Numbered from the stretch's first letter, positions 1-6,209 are shown. The stretch: DNA of 8,686 nt from DATLYT01 sp035574455 (GCA_035574455.1 DATLYT010000032.1:1-8686), one strand, 5' to 3'. The notes: a model not told the origin generated them from the sequence alone. Numbers and translations: made by a program.

Positions 1-755
1 TTATTGCCAAACGCCAGCCCATTCCCTGCCGCCGTTCCGGCAACGTGCGTGCCGTGGCCATTCGTATCTTGCGTGCGGACAAAGCCCACGGGTGTTCCAT
101 CTAACTCATTCTCAATCTGCTGTTTGGTGTACTCAACACCGTAGGAAAAGCCGGGTGGTGGAGTTTCTCCTGCAGTGGGGATTGTGATTGTCTGATCCCA
201 AATAAACAGAATCCTGCTCTTCGTCGTGTCGCTTGGGTCGCGAAAATCCAGATGCTTCCAGTCGATACCCGTATCGAAGATCGCTACAATCGCTTCCCGC
301 CCGCGATACGGCGTATTATTGATGAATCCGGAGTGCAACAGATTCACGCCCGTCTCGGGAATACTCAAATCGAGCGTGGGGTAATCGACTTCGGGATACT
401 GCACAAAGCGTACAGAAGAGAGCGCAGCAAGTTTCAGCAGCTCGGCAGGCCGCACCTTGACCGTCACAAAGTCCGCCACCCGCGCCTGAATGCGAATACC
501 GACGGCTTCAATGTCGGCAGGGTTCGAGGTATAGACGATCGCCCCGTAGAGATCGCTGCCATCCGCCGCCTTGGTCGAAGGCTCAGGAGGCACTCCCGAA
601 TGTGCAACTTTGAGCTGCGGCGCCAACGGTGCGACCAGAGCGTGAAAGTTCGGATGGAGCTTCTGAAGTTGCGCCTCGGTGAGCGGCTGGGCGGCACCTA
701 GCTGAATGTAAAAAAACACCCAGACGAAGTACGACAAGAAGTGTCTTTTTGACAT
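1..755 (-). CDS. Subtilisin-like serine protease (S8), N-terminal part, cut by window edge
   Basis: The first 251 residues of a secreted subtilase are visible; the gene runs off the left edge. Residues 1-22 look like a signal peptide (basic start, hydrophobic core, LGAAQ). Residues ~24-128 form a propeptide-like domain of the type that folds the protease and blocks it until removed. The catalytic domain follows: DTGID places the catalytic Asp at D161, and NGHGTHVAG places the catalytic His at H234. The catalytic Ser and any C-terminal sorting domain lie outside the window. The ATG at 753-755 is preceded by GAGAGGG (763-769) at a 7-base distance, which supports this start. Upstream is a repeat array, so no promoter can be named. 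The propeptide region resembles the separate lipoprotein at 2100-2450 (PLTEAQLQKL here, PLTDAEKAKL there). Family assignment is secure; the substrate is unknown. Confidence 0.92.
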   Translation of the reverse strand, partial: MSKRHFLSYFVWVFFYIQLGAAQPLTEAQLQKLHPNFHALVAPLAPQLKVAHSGVPPEPSTKAADGSDLYGAIVYTSNPADIEAVGIRIQARVADFVTVKVRPAELLKLAALSSVRFVQYPEVDYPTLDLSIPETGVNLLHSGFINNTPYRGREAIVAIFDTGIDWKHLDFRDPSDTTKSRILFIWDQTITIPTAGETPPPGFSYGVEYTKQQIENELDGTPVGFVRTQDTNGHGTHVAGTAAGNGLAFGN

Positions 756-780
756 AGTGAAACCCTCTCTTAAGTTTACA

Positions 781-1205
781 GGCATTCCATGGGTTCTCGA
801 TGTTTCTTATCGGGACAACGAAGCCTCTCACATTCCCATCAGGCAAACAACCAGACCCTTTGCTACGCTCAGGGTGACAATGCTATTGTCATTCTGAGGA
901 GTCCCGATGTATTCCATCGGGACAACGAAGAATCTCGCACTCCCATCAGGCTAACTACCAGACCCTTCACTGCGATCAGGGTGACAATGCCATTGTCATT
1001 CTGAGGAGTCCTGATGTATTCCATCGGGACGACGAAGAATCTCGCACTCCCATCAGGCCAACTACCAGACCCTTCGCTGCGCTCAGGGTGACATACGTTA
1101 TTGTCATTCGGAAAAGTCCCGACGATTTCTGCCGGGACGACGAAAAATCTCACACTCTAGTTGGGTGTTATAGACAATGTCACTCCCCTTCTCTCAGGGC
1201 GACGT
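781..1205. repeat. Repeat array, left half: about four ~107-bp units
   Basis: Units begin at 781, 888, 995 and 1103, with periods of 107, 107 and 108; the fourth decays after about 1157. Each unit starts near TCATTCTGAGGAGTCC, carries a short hairpin (such as GTCCCGAT-7 nt-ATCGGGAC at 901-923), continues through GACGAAGAATCTC and CCCATCAGGC, and ends with AGACCCTTCGCTGCGCTCAG followed by GGTGACA. The end of one unit and the start of the next can form a second stem. Units are direct repeats, diverged from one another, with no unique spacers between them. Open reading frames in this stretch consist of repeat sequence and are not treated as genes. Repeats with this wording recur in many environmental bacterial genomes as far as I recall; the mechanism of spread is unknown to me. 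Confidence 0.9.
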
Positions 1206-1532
1206 GATTTTTGAATTCTGAAAACCGCTACTCATTGATGGGTACCATCCTCTGCTTAAATCGTTCCAATCAGGATTCATAGATTCGATCAATGCAATTT
1301 TCTTTGCTCGAAGCCATCCTTTAATCTGCTTTTCACGTGCAATTGCTACAAGAACGTCATTCGTTTCTTCGTAGTAAACAAGTTTCGTCAAGTTGTACCT
1401 ACTCGTAAAACCTCCGAGCAGTTTGTTCTTATGCTGATAGACTCTTTTGTGCAGATCGTTAGTCATACCCGTATAGAGAACACCATTCCTTTTATTGGTC
1501 ATTATGTAGACAAAGTAAGATTTGTCTTTCAC
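1194..1532 (-). CDS. GIY-YIG nuclease family protein (UPF0213/YhbQ-like)
   Basis: This 112-residue protein is a single GIY-YIG domain, the nuclease fold found in UvrC, homing endonucleases and small stand-alone proteins. The V-Y-I motif at residues 8-10 (YFVYIMTN) and L-Y-T-G at 19-22 give the two halves of the GIY-YIG signature. A basic segment (ARGEK-like AREKQIKGWLRAKK, ~65-78) and ESMNPDW (~83-89) match the compact UPF0213 type. The family normally ends soon after NPDW-DLS; here about 15 more residues run into repeat-like sequence, and the stop (1194-1196) falls in the CCCTGA of a repeat end. The start is GTG at 1530-1532 with AAAGAG upstream. Both sides are bordered by the same repeat family, suggesting the gene and repeats belong together. 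Whether it cuts DNA, and where, cannot be told from sequence. Confidence 0.85.
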   Translation of the reverse strand: MKDKSYFVYIMTNKRNGVLYTGMTNDLHKRVYQHKNKLLGGFTSRYNLTKLVYYEETNDVLVAIAREKQIKGWLRAKKIALIESMNPDWNDLSRGWYPSMSSGFQNSKITSP

Positions 1533-1543
1533 TGCTACTCTTT

Positions 1544-1585
1544 ACAGATTCTGTGTTGCAAACTAATTATCACAGATCCCTGTGT
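1544..1585 (-). promoter_or_regulatory. Possible promoter with two dyad sites upstream of the GIY-YIG gene
   Basis: On the plus strand, two near-copies of a dyad, ACAGATTCTGTGT (1544-1556) and ACAGATCCCTGTGT (1572-1585), lie 28 bases apart. Between them, read on the minus strand, TGTGATAATT contains an extended -10-like GATAAT (1566-1571). A convincing -35 is not seen. The layout, a -10 flanked by paired dyads just upstream of a gene, would suit autoregulation, but the same words could be remnants of a dispersed repeat. Confidence 0.3.
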
Positions 1586-1634
1586 TTTCTCTCGGAATAC
1601 GAGCTCGCCTCGTTAGGAAGCCGGTTCAGGAACA

Positions 1635-2050
1635 AGACCCTTCGCTGCGCTCAGGGTGACATATGCTATTGTCATTCTGAGGAGTCCCCAACGCGTTCTG
1701 TCTGGATAACGAAGAATCTCACATTCCCATCAGGCCAACTACCAGACCCTTCGCTACGCTCAGGGTGACATGCGTTATTGTCATTCGGAAAAGTCCCGAC
1801 GATTTCTGCCGAGACGACGAAGAATCTCACATTCCCATCAGACCAACAACCAGACCCTTCGCTGCCTGCCCGCCACTTCGCTTTGGCAGGCTCGCCTGAG
1901 CATGAAGTGTATCGGCGAGCAGGCGGGCGCTCAGGGTGACAATGCTATTGTCATTCTGAGGAGTCCCGACGCGTTCTGTCGGGACGACGAAGAATCTCAC
2001 ACTCCCACCAGGCGAACGACCGGACCCTTCGCTACGCTCAGGGTAACATA
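1635..2050. repeat. Repeat array, right half: ~107-bp units, one interrupted
   Basis: The array resumes at 1635 with a unit tail (AGACCCTTCGCTGCGCTCAG), then units start at 1671, 1780 and 1950. The first is 109 bp. The second is 170 bp, which equals 107 plus a 63-bp insert at 1865-1927. The last decays near 2050. The family is the same as at 781-1205. Segment 1726-1834 matches 1049-1157 at all but five of 109 positions, all five differences being transitions, so part of the array was duplicated recently on either side of the GIY-YIG gene. No gene is supported inside it. Confidence 0.9.
1865..1927. mobile_element. 63-bp palindromic insert inside a repeat unit
   Basis: The unit tail CTTCGCTG|CGCTCAGGG seen elsewhere is split here between 1864 and 1928, and removing 63 bases restores the 107-bp period exactly. 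The insert has layered inverted repeats: CCCGCC (1869-1874) with GGCGGG (1922-1927) at its ends, CCTGCC (1865-1870) with GGCAGG (1885-1890), and GCTCGCC (1890-1896) with GGCGAGC (1914-1920). It could fold into a cloverleaf-like shape. It has no coding capacity, so it would depend on another protein for movement. No target-site duplication longer than a base or two can be recognised. Confidence 0.65.
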
Positions 2051-2063
2051 TGTTCAATTTTCA

Positions 2064-2088
2064 TCTTTGCGCCCTTAGCGTCTTTGCG
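2064..2088. repeat. Short CTTWGCG triple repeat
   Basis: TCTTTGCG occurs at 2064-2071 and 2081-2088 with CCTTAGCG between them, giving three copies of a CTTWGCG word at 8-9 base spacing. It lies between the end of the large array and the stop codon of the lipoprotein at 2100. Its role is unknown; it resembles short dispersed repeats seen in many environmental genomes. Confidence 0.4.
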
Positions 2089-2099
2089 TGATGCCGTTG

Positions 2100-2450
2100 T
2101 TATTCGTGCGTATAATCCCTTCCGCTGTTCGTCACGGCTCGCACGGAGGGAAGTGAGACGAGCTTCCGCAGCTCCTCCTTCGTTACCCGCGCGGTGATAA
2201 CATCGCCTACGACCGCCTCAATCGGAATGCCCGCGGCGCGTAGTTCCTCAGGACGCGTGCTGCGGATGATGACGGCGTACTGTTTTTCACCGTTAGCGCG
2301 GGCTGAGACAACGTAATCCCCTTCTACAGTATCCTCACGTTCCAAAAGAGCGATGAGTGCGGGGTCGAGCTTGGCCTTCTCCGCATCAGTCAGCGGCGCG
2401 GTAGTGCGACAGGCGAAGAAGCCAAGAAGGAGAAGAAAAAGAGATTTCAT
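2100..2450 (-). CDS. Small lipoprotein resembling a free-standing subtilase propeptide
   Basis: This is a 116-residue secreted protein. Residues 1-14 look like a lipoprotein signal ending in GFFAC, with Cys14 as the likely lipidated residue; Phe at the -3 position is unusual, so an ordinary signal peptide is possible. The rest reads like a subtilase propeptide without a protease: PLTDAEKAKL (~19-28), YAVIIRSTRPEEL (~57-69), AAGIPIEAVVGDVITARV, then KLVSLPSVRAV. The same blocks occur in the same order in the protease at 1-755 (YGAIVYTSNPADI, GIRIQARVADFVTVKV, KLAALSSVRFV). Known stand-alone propeptide-like proteins inhibit or help fold subtilases; that role here is inference. The ATG at 2448-2450 has an A-rich leader and no clear Shine-Dalgarno, as is common in Bacteroidota. 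It is followed by repeats rather than a terminator. Confidence 0.8.
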   Translation of the reverse strand: MKSLFLLLLGFFACRTTAPLTDAEKAKLDPALIALLEREDTVEGDYVVSARANGEKQYAVIIRSTRPEELRAAGIPIEAVVGDVITARVTKEELRKLVSLPSVRAVTNSGRDYTHE

Positions 2451-2581
2451 TTTTTTATCTGATGTAATGTTCGGATGGATATGTCTCTCCCACAGACTTC
2501 ACTACAAACACTGTTGGCAACGCGACCAACATCTCGTCCTTCCGGGACAATGAGGAACGCATACGATTCACCGACTCCCAG
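2451..2581. other. Intergenic stretch upstream of the propeptide lipoprotein
   Basis: Between the lipoprotein start and the palindrome at 2582, no promoter with a convincing -35/-10 or Bacteroidota-type -33/-7 pair is seen. The minus strand holds one short open frame (2562 to 2455, 35 codons from ATG) that ends four bases before the lipoprotein ATG. It lacks a ribosome site and a recognisable family, and is left uncalled as a gene. Confidence 0.4.
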
Positions 2582-2650
2582 GCACTCTAGAGCCAGCCGC
2601 TACGCGCCCGCCTGAATTCCGTAAGGCGGGTAGGTTCTGGCGGAGAGTGC
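2582..2650. repeat. 69-nt long imperfect hairpin with a CCCGCC/GGCGGG core
   Basis: Nested inverted repeats share one centre: GCACTCT (2582-2588) with AGAGTGC (2644-2650), GCCAG (2592-2596) with CTGGC (2637-2641), CTA with TAG, and CCCGCCT (2607-2613) with AGGCGGG (2624-2630) around a 10-nt loop. It lies downstream of the metalloprotease gene. It has no T-run on either side, so it is not a standard intrinsic terminator. It shares the CCCGCC/GGCGGG motif with the insert at 1865-1927, which suggests a dispersed palindrome family. A neighbouring small stem GCTAC-TTTG-GTAGC lies at 2649-2662. Confidence 0.6.
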
Positions 2651-2723
2651 TACTTTGGTAGCTTATGAAAAATCATCTAACTTAAGACAGGTGAATTGAG
2701 ACGCGTGTCTTCACCAGCATTGT

Positions 2724-2746
2724 TCCTCCGAAGCGTTAGCGGAGGA
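2724..2746. repeat. Short palindrome straddling the metalloprotease stop codon
   Basis: TCCTCCG (2724-2730) and CGGAGGA (2740-2746) form a perfect 7-bp stem with a 9-nt loop that contains the stop codon (2736-2738). Read on the minus strand, the stem encodes the last residues of the protein and the first bases after the stop. It may slow ribosomes, protect the mRNA 3' end, or be a small dispersed repeat placed at a gene end. No T-run follows, so termination is not supported. Confidence 0.45.
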
Positions 2747-5312
2747 GGAGCATCTTCCGAATCATCACCTGGCTGCCGGTATCCAACGTATAGAAATAGA
2801 CACCGGAGCCGGCGCTGGACCGATCTTCCCCGCGTCCATCCCACGTCACGCTGTATGATCCCGCTTCTTGTTGAGCGTCCACAAGCGTGCGCACAAGTCT
2901 TCCCAGTACATCATAAATCTGGAGCTTGACGGATGACTTTTCCGCGAGATCATAGCTGATGGTCGTACCCGGATTGAACGGGTTAGGATAGTTTTGCAGC
3001 AAGGCAAAGGTATTGGGAATTGTGGTGAAGCTAAACCAATTTGAAAAAGGACTTGAACCAATAGCATTCCGTGCGCTTACTCGCCAGAAGTACTTTGTCT
3101 TCGGTTGGAGAGGGCCGATTTGCGCCGAGGTTTCCGCAAGATCGGCCTCGTCAACGATGAGGCGAGTAGAGTCGGGCGCACCGACGGCTACCTGCAATCG
3201 ATACGCAACGGCTCTCGCAGAGGCGTTCCAGCTGAGCGTTGGTCTCAGCGAGAGATTGATCGCTCCATTCTCCGGAGCAAACAGTGTGGGCACGGCTGGA
3301 GCGGCAACAACTCCACCCACCGTTACGTACGCACGGATGAGGTACAAGAAGGTCAATCCATCGCCTGCGGAGGTGAAATAGTACCAGTTACGCCCGCCGG
3401 TACCCGTCGAATACGTCAGGCTGTTATAGAATTCGCCACTGGAATGCTTGGTCACCATCACGCCAGCATCTTGCGAGGTATCTGCCGACATCCAGAAGCC
3501 CACAGCAAATCGCTGATCGGTCAAAATCCCATAGCTGCGAAGATCGATCGTCCTCCAGTTTGGATACGGAGTCTCGTACGGATATGTAGCCGTCGGGTTG
3601 ATGACCGGCGGCGTCAGAGTCGTGGAAACGGAAATCGGCTTTGCGAGCGGCCGACCGAGCGGTGTGGGTCGGCTGACGCCCGTGTACGTCCAGACACCAC
3701 CATTCATCGTCCCGGCGCGGCGGAGAGCAACGCGAACGGAATCCAACCTTCCACCCGGCACGGCCTCAAAAATCACACAGAGCGTGTCGAGCGGTCCGAG
3801 CAAGAGCCGACCGACCGGTTCCGTTTGATCCCATTTCAACTCCACCGACACCGTTGACGAACCTCCAACGCCCTCATAGCTGTACGTTGCAGTCGAGTTT
3901 TGCGATGGGTTGATGACGACAAAAGTAATTCTTGTAAAGGTCGTTCCAAAGCCGGGCTCGGAATATTGAGCGTTCAAGGGCACGTCAACGATCTGGGTTC
4001 CCCCAGGCCCGACTTTGATAGCCTTAACGGTAAGAAAGGAGGACGATGAAGTAAACGTCACCGAGAGGTTCGCGCCCGCAGCGAAGGTAATGTAGTCGGC
4101 CGCAAGGCGGTCGACTGAGCCGTTCTGGGCACCCGTGTTCGGGTTCTGATAGACGGTTGCTCTCGGTTTCGCGAGGTTGCCGGTGTAGGTGTAGCCGTAG
4201 CGCGGGTTCACGGCGGTGTTGTTCACTTCGTTCGCAATCAGCCAGTCGAGAAAAACATCGTCAAACCTACGTGTGGTACCGTAGAGCGCGAAGGCGTTGT
4301 TCATACCGGCAATACCGTTCGCCGGCTCCGCCACGAGCATACGCAAATAGTTGTTGGGAAACTGATTCCAGATGTAGAGCATCCACCGTGTAGCTCGGGA
4401 ATAATCTGCAAGACTTCCCGACCACCCAAGAAGGTACACATCGGTATTGTCGGTGTAGCGAGATTGGTCGAGATAGGGATAGCCGCAGACCAGCTCGGCA
4501 ACTTGCGAGCAGGCTTCGTTGATGAACGTCATCTCGTTGCTGTCGTAGTTCCAGTGAATCATATGCTGGAACTCGTGCGCCGTCGTTTGCATGCCAAGGG
4601 TGAGGCCGCTGGATGTCTTCAGGTTAAGCGGGTTGCCGTCTAAGTAATAAATCTCCGCGTAATTACTCCGATGTCCTCCGGCTCCCGGACTCCCATCGGG
4701 AAATTGATTAATGCCGAAAAAATACCCCGCCACATAACTCCCCGAGCCTGCATAGCCGTCCTTGATGTCGAGAATAAGGATGATGATCCGCGAGTCGTTA
4801 TCCACATTGGGCGGGTTGCCAAAGGTTTCGACACCAGTCTGGTAAATACCCTTGTTTGCATTCGCCGGCGTCCGGAGATCCCACGCGGTGCGAATGGAAT
4901 CGACAACGGTCTGGTCAACCCTGCCGTTGTTCCAGAGCGAGTCCTCGACAAAAATATAGGAGTTGGTCCCAACGGCGCGGCAGGTGGACGGCACAAGATA
5001 TTCCGAATTGGTCGTCAGGTTCGTTGCCCACCAACCTGTCGATTGGATCGGCCCTTTGTCTCCGACTTGGAAATTCCACGCCGTCCGTTTCATCAGCCGA
5101 ACTTCTTCCAGCGCTTCCGGATGTTCCTGGAGATACTGCTGGAGTTTCGCGTGTTCGGGCCGGAGTACCTGACAGCCGGGAAGAGCGACATCCTGCCTGA
5201 CGATCTCTGGCTGGAGGAAGGCCGGACTGGCCACGGGCTGCTGGCTAAAAACCAGCGTGGAGAAGAGAACGAGAAGAAGAACGGTTTGGAGAATGCGGAT
5301 TCGAGCAATCAT
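2736..5312 (-). CDS. Secreted zinc metalloprotease-like protein with T9SS sorting domain
   Basis: This 858-residue protein is exported and probably anchored or released by type IX secretion. Residues 1-23 form a signal peptide. Residues ~95-380 hold an M30/M6-like metallopeptidase region: VDNDSRIIILILDIKDGY (170-187), then HEFQHMIHW (246-254), where H246, E247 and H250 are the zinc/catalytic residues, and NEACSQ with E266 as the likely third ligand. A beta-rich region follows (~400-665), then a fibronectin III-like domain (~673-767). The T9SS type A domain starts at ALLQNYPNPFNP (770-781) and ends with SGVYFYTL and KMLLLR. The start at 5312 is one base after the upstream stop (TAACATG), with AGAGGTG in the upstream gene's end. 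Peptidase activity is likely because the motif is intact. The substrate is unknown. Confidence 0.88.
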   Translation of the reverse strand: MIARIRILQTVLLLVLFSTLVFSQQPVASPAFLQPEIVRQDVALPGCQVLRPEHAKLQQYLQEHPEALEEVRLMKRTAWNFQVGDKGPIQSTGWWATNLTTNSEYLVPSTCRAVGTNSYIFVEDSLWNNGRVDQTVVDSIRTAWDLRTPANANKGIYQTGVETFGNPPNVDNDSRIIILILDIKDGYAGSGSYVAGYFFGINQFPDGSPGAGGHRSNYAEIYYLDGNPLNLKTSSGLTLGMQTTAHEFQHMIHWNYDSNEMTFINEACSQVAELVCGYPYLDQSRYTDNTDVYLLGWSGSLADYSRATRWMLYIWNQFPNNYLRMLVAEPANGIAGMNNAFALYGTTRRFDDVFLDWLIANEVNNTAVNPRYGYTYTGNLAKPRATVYQNPNTGAQNGSVDRLAADYITFAAGANLSVTFTSSSSFLTVKAIKVGPGGTQIVDVPLNAQYSEPGFGTTFTRITFVVINPSQNSTATYSYEGVGGSSTVSVELKWDQTEPVGRLLLGPLDTLCVIFEAVPGGRLDSVRVALRRAGTMNGGVWTYTGVSRPTPLGRPLAKPISVSTTLTPPVINPTATYPYETPYPNWRTIDLRSYGILTDQRFAVGFWMSADTSQDAGVMVTKHSSGEFYNSLTYSTGTGGRNWYYFTSAGDGLTFLYLIRAYVTVGGVVAAPAVPTLFAPENGAINLSLRPTLSWNASARAVAYRLQVAVGAPDSTRLIVDEADLAETSAQIGPLQPKTKYFWRVSARNAIGSSPFSNWFSFTTIPNTFALLQNYPNPFNPGTTISYDLAEKSSVKLQIYDVLGRLVRTLVDAQQEAGSYSVTWDGRGEDRSSAGSGVYFYTLDTGSQVMIRKMLLLR

Positions 5313-5313
5313 G

Positions 5314-5607
5314 TTATTTATGACTCACCTCTTGAATGGATCCAACGGCAATTGTCTTGCCGACTTCGGTAGTTGACAGTTTTGAATAACTCAATTCGAC
5401 TATCCTTCCCTGCATCCTGCGTAACTGCATCTCAAGCTCTTTCGTCGTTTCGATGCGATAGACTGTTCCCGTGGAATCCTCCACCGCCAGCTGCGTAAAC
5501 GGCTCGTTGCCGATGACGTAGATGGTGCCGACGATTTTGCCGGAGGATGAGCAACCTCCAACAATAAGAAGAGCAATAAACAGGACGAGACGAGAGTTGT
5601 TCTTCAC
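5314..5607 (-). CDS. Small OB-fold-like lipoprotein
   Basis: The 97-residue product starts at GTG (5605-5607), overlapping the upstream gene's TGA by 4 bases (GTGA). This start places a lipoprotein signal at the N-terminus: KNNSR, a hydrophobic stretch LVLFIALLIV, then GGC with Cys19 as the lipidated residue. A longer open frame reaches up to 5724 but would add 39 residues before the signal and overlap the upstream gene heavily. The mature part, GKIVGTIYVIGNEPFTQLAV (23-42) followed by GTVYRI and LRRMQGRIVELSYSK, has the alternating strand pattern and glycine positions of a small OB fold. The family has no function known to me. The gene is almost certainly translated together with both neighbours. 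Its envelope location contrasts with the cytosolic look of the upstream Moco enzyme. Confidence 0.8.
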   Translation of the reverse strand: MKNNSRLVLFIALLIVGGCSSSGKIVGTIYVIGNEPFTQLAVEDSTGTVYRIETTKELEMQLRRMQGRIVELSYSKLSTTEVGKTIAVGSIQEVSHK

Positions 5608-6209
5608 CAAAATCGTTCTTCCTTCCACGGGTCGGCGCTGTTGCTGTAGCCGTTCACTTCCCAAAAACCAGGTTTGTCGTTTGCGAGAAACTCCAGCCCC
5701 CGAATCCACTTCGCTCCCTTCCACGCGTAGCGCCGCGGAGTAAAGACGCGCATCGGTCCGCCATGCTCGCGGTCAAGCGGCTGGCCATTCCACGTGTGGG
5801 CAAACATCACGTCTTCGTCAATCATCCATTGGAGGGGAAGGTTCGTCGTATAGCCGCCGTAGGCATGTTGGAGCACAAACTTCGCGTTAGGCTTCAAGCG
5901 AACGTGCTTGATAAAATCCCGAAATAGCACTCCTTCCCACTCATCGTCGAACCGGCTCCAATGCGTCACGCAGTGGAAGTCGGCTTTCAGTTTCGACTGC
6001 GGCAATTGCATAAACTCTTCCCACGTCCACTCACGTTCCTCTTCCACAAGTCCCCACACACGAAAACGCCAATCCTTCGTGGAAACCATAGGCACTTCGC
6101 CGTAGGTCAGCACGGGAAATTTCTCCGTACCGTATTGTCCCGGCGGAAGCTTGGGCTTGCCGAAAGAATTCACCCGGGCAACTGCCTGCATCTTGCTCAA
6201 TAGTCCCAT
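5604..6209 (-). CDS. Sulfite-oxidase-fold molybdopterin-dependent oxidoreductase
   Basis: This 201-residue protein is one sulfite-oxidase-type Moco domain (COG2041, YedY/YuiH-like) without heme or dimerisation domain. Cys80 in KADFHCVTHWSRFD is the expected molybdenum ligand. Cofactor contacts are likely from YGGYTTNLPL (117-126) and HGGPMRVFTPRRYAWKGAKW (149-168). The C-terminal GFWEVNGYSNSADPWKEERF is typical of the short cytosolic branch. There is no signal peptide and no twin-arginine motif, so it probably acts in the cytoplasm. The substrate is unknown; sulfite, sulfoxides and other small molecules are used by relatives. The ATG at 6209 has GAGAG five bases upstream. It heads a three-gene run and lies about 240 bp from the end of the Moco biosynthesis operon, which fits a cofactor supply relationship. 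Confidence 0.9.
   Translation of the reverse strand: MGLLSKMQAVARVNSFGKPKLPPGQYGTEKFPVLTYGEVPMVSTKDWRFRVWGLVEEEREWTWEEFMQLPQSKLKADFHCVTHWSRFDDEWEGVLFRDFIKHVRLKPNAKFVLQHAYGGYTTNLPLQWMIDEDVMFAHTWNGQPLDREHGGPMRVFTPRRYAWKGAKWIRGLEFLANDKPGFWEVNGYSNSADPWKEERFW

Noticed and set aside
869..1153. Minus-strand frame of 94 codons in the left array
   Set aside because: It is translated repeat: the same peptide words recur at each ~107-bp unit, and no family or ribosome site is present.
781..2050. CRISPR array
   Set aside because: The units are ~107 bp, diverged, directly adjacent, and lack unique spacers; no cas gene is present.
1553..2078. Several plus- and minus-strand frames in the right array (including 1770-2078 and 1827-2057)
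   Set aside because: They follow the repeat units and the 63-bp insert and have no protein-like conservation.
2582..2650. Intrinsic terminator for the metalloprotease run
   Set aside because: The hairpin is strong, but neither strand has a T-run after it.
3105..3857. Plus-strand frame of 250 codons
   Set aside because: It is antisense to the metalloprotease gene, arginine-rich and without a recognisable domain.
4671..5372. Plus-strand frame of 233 codons
   Set aside because: It is antisense to the N-terminal part of the metalloprotease, which has clear domains in the other strand.
5608..5724. Longer N-terminus for the OB-fold-like lipoprotein
   Set aside because: It would bury the lipoprotein signal 39 residues inside and overlap the Moco enzyme gene far beyond the 4-base GTGA junction.
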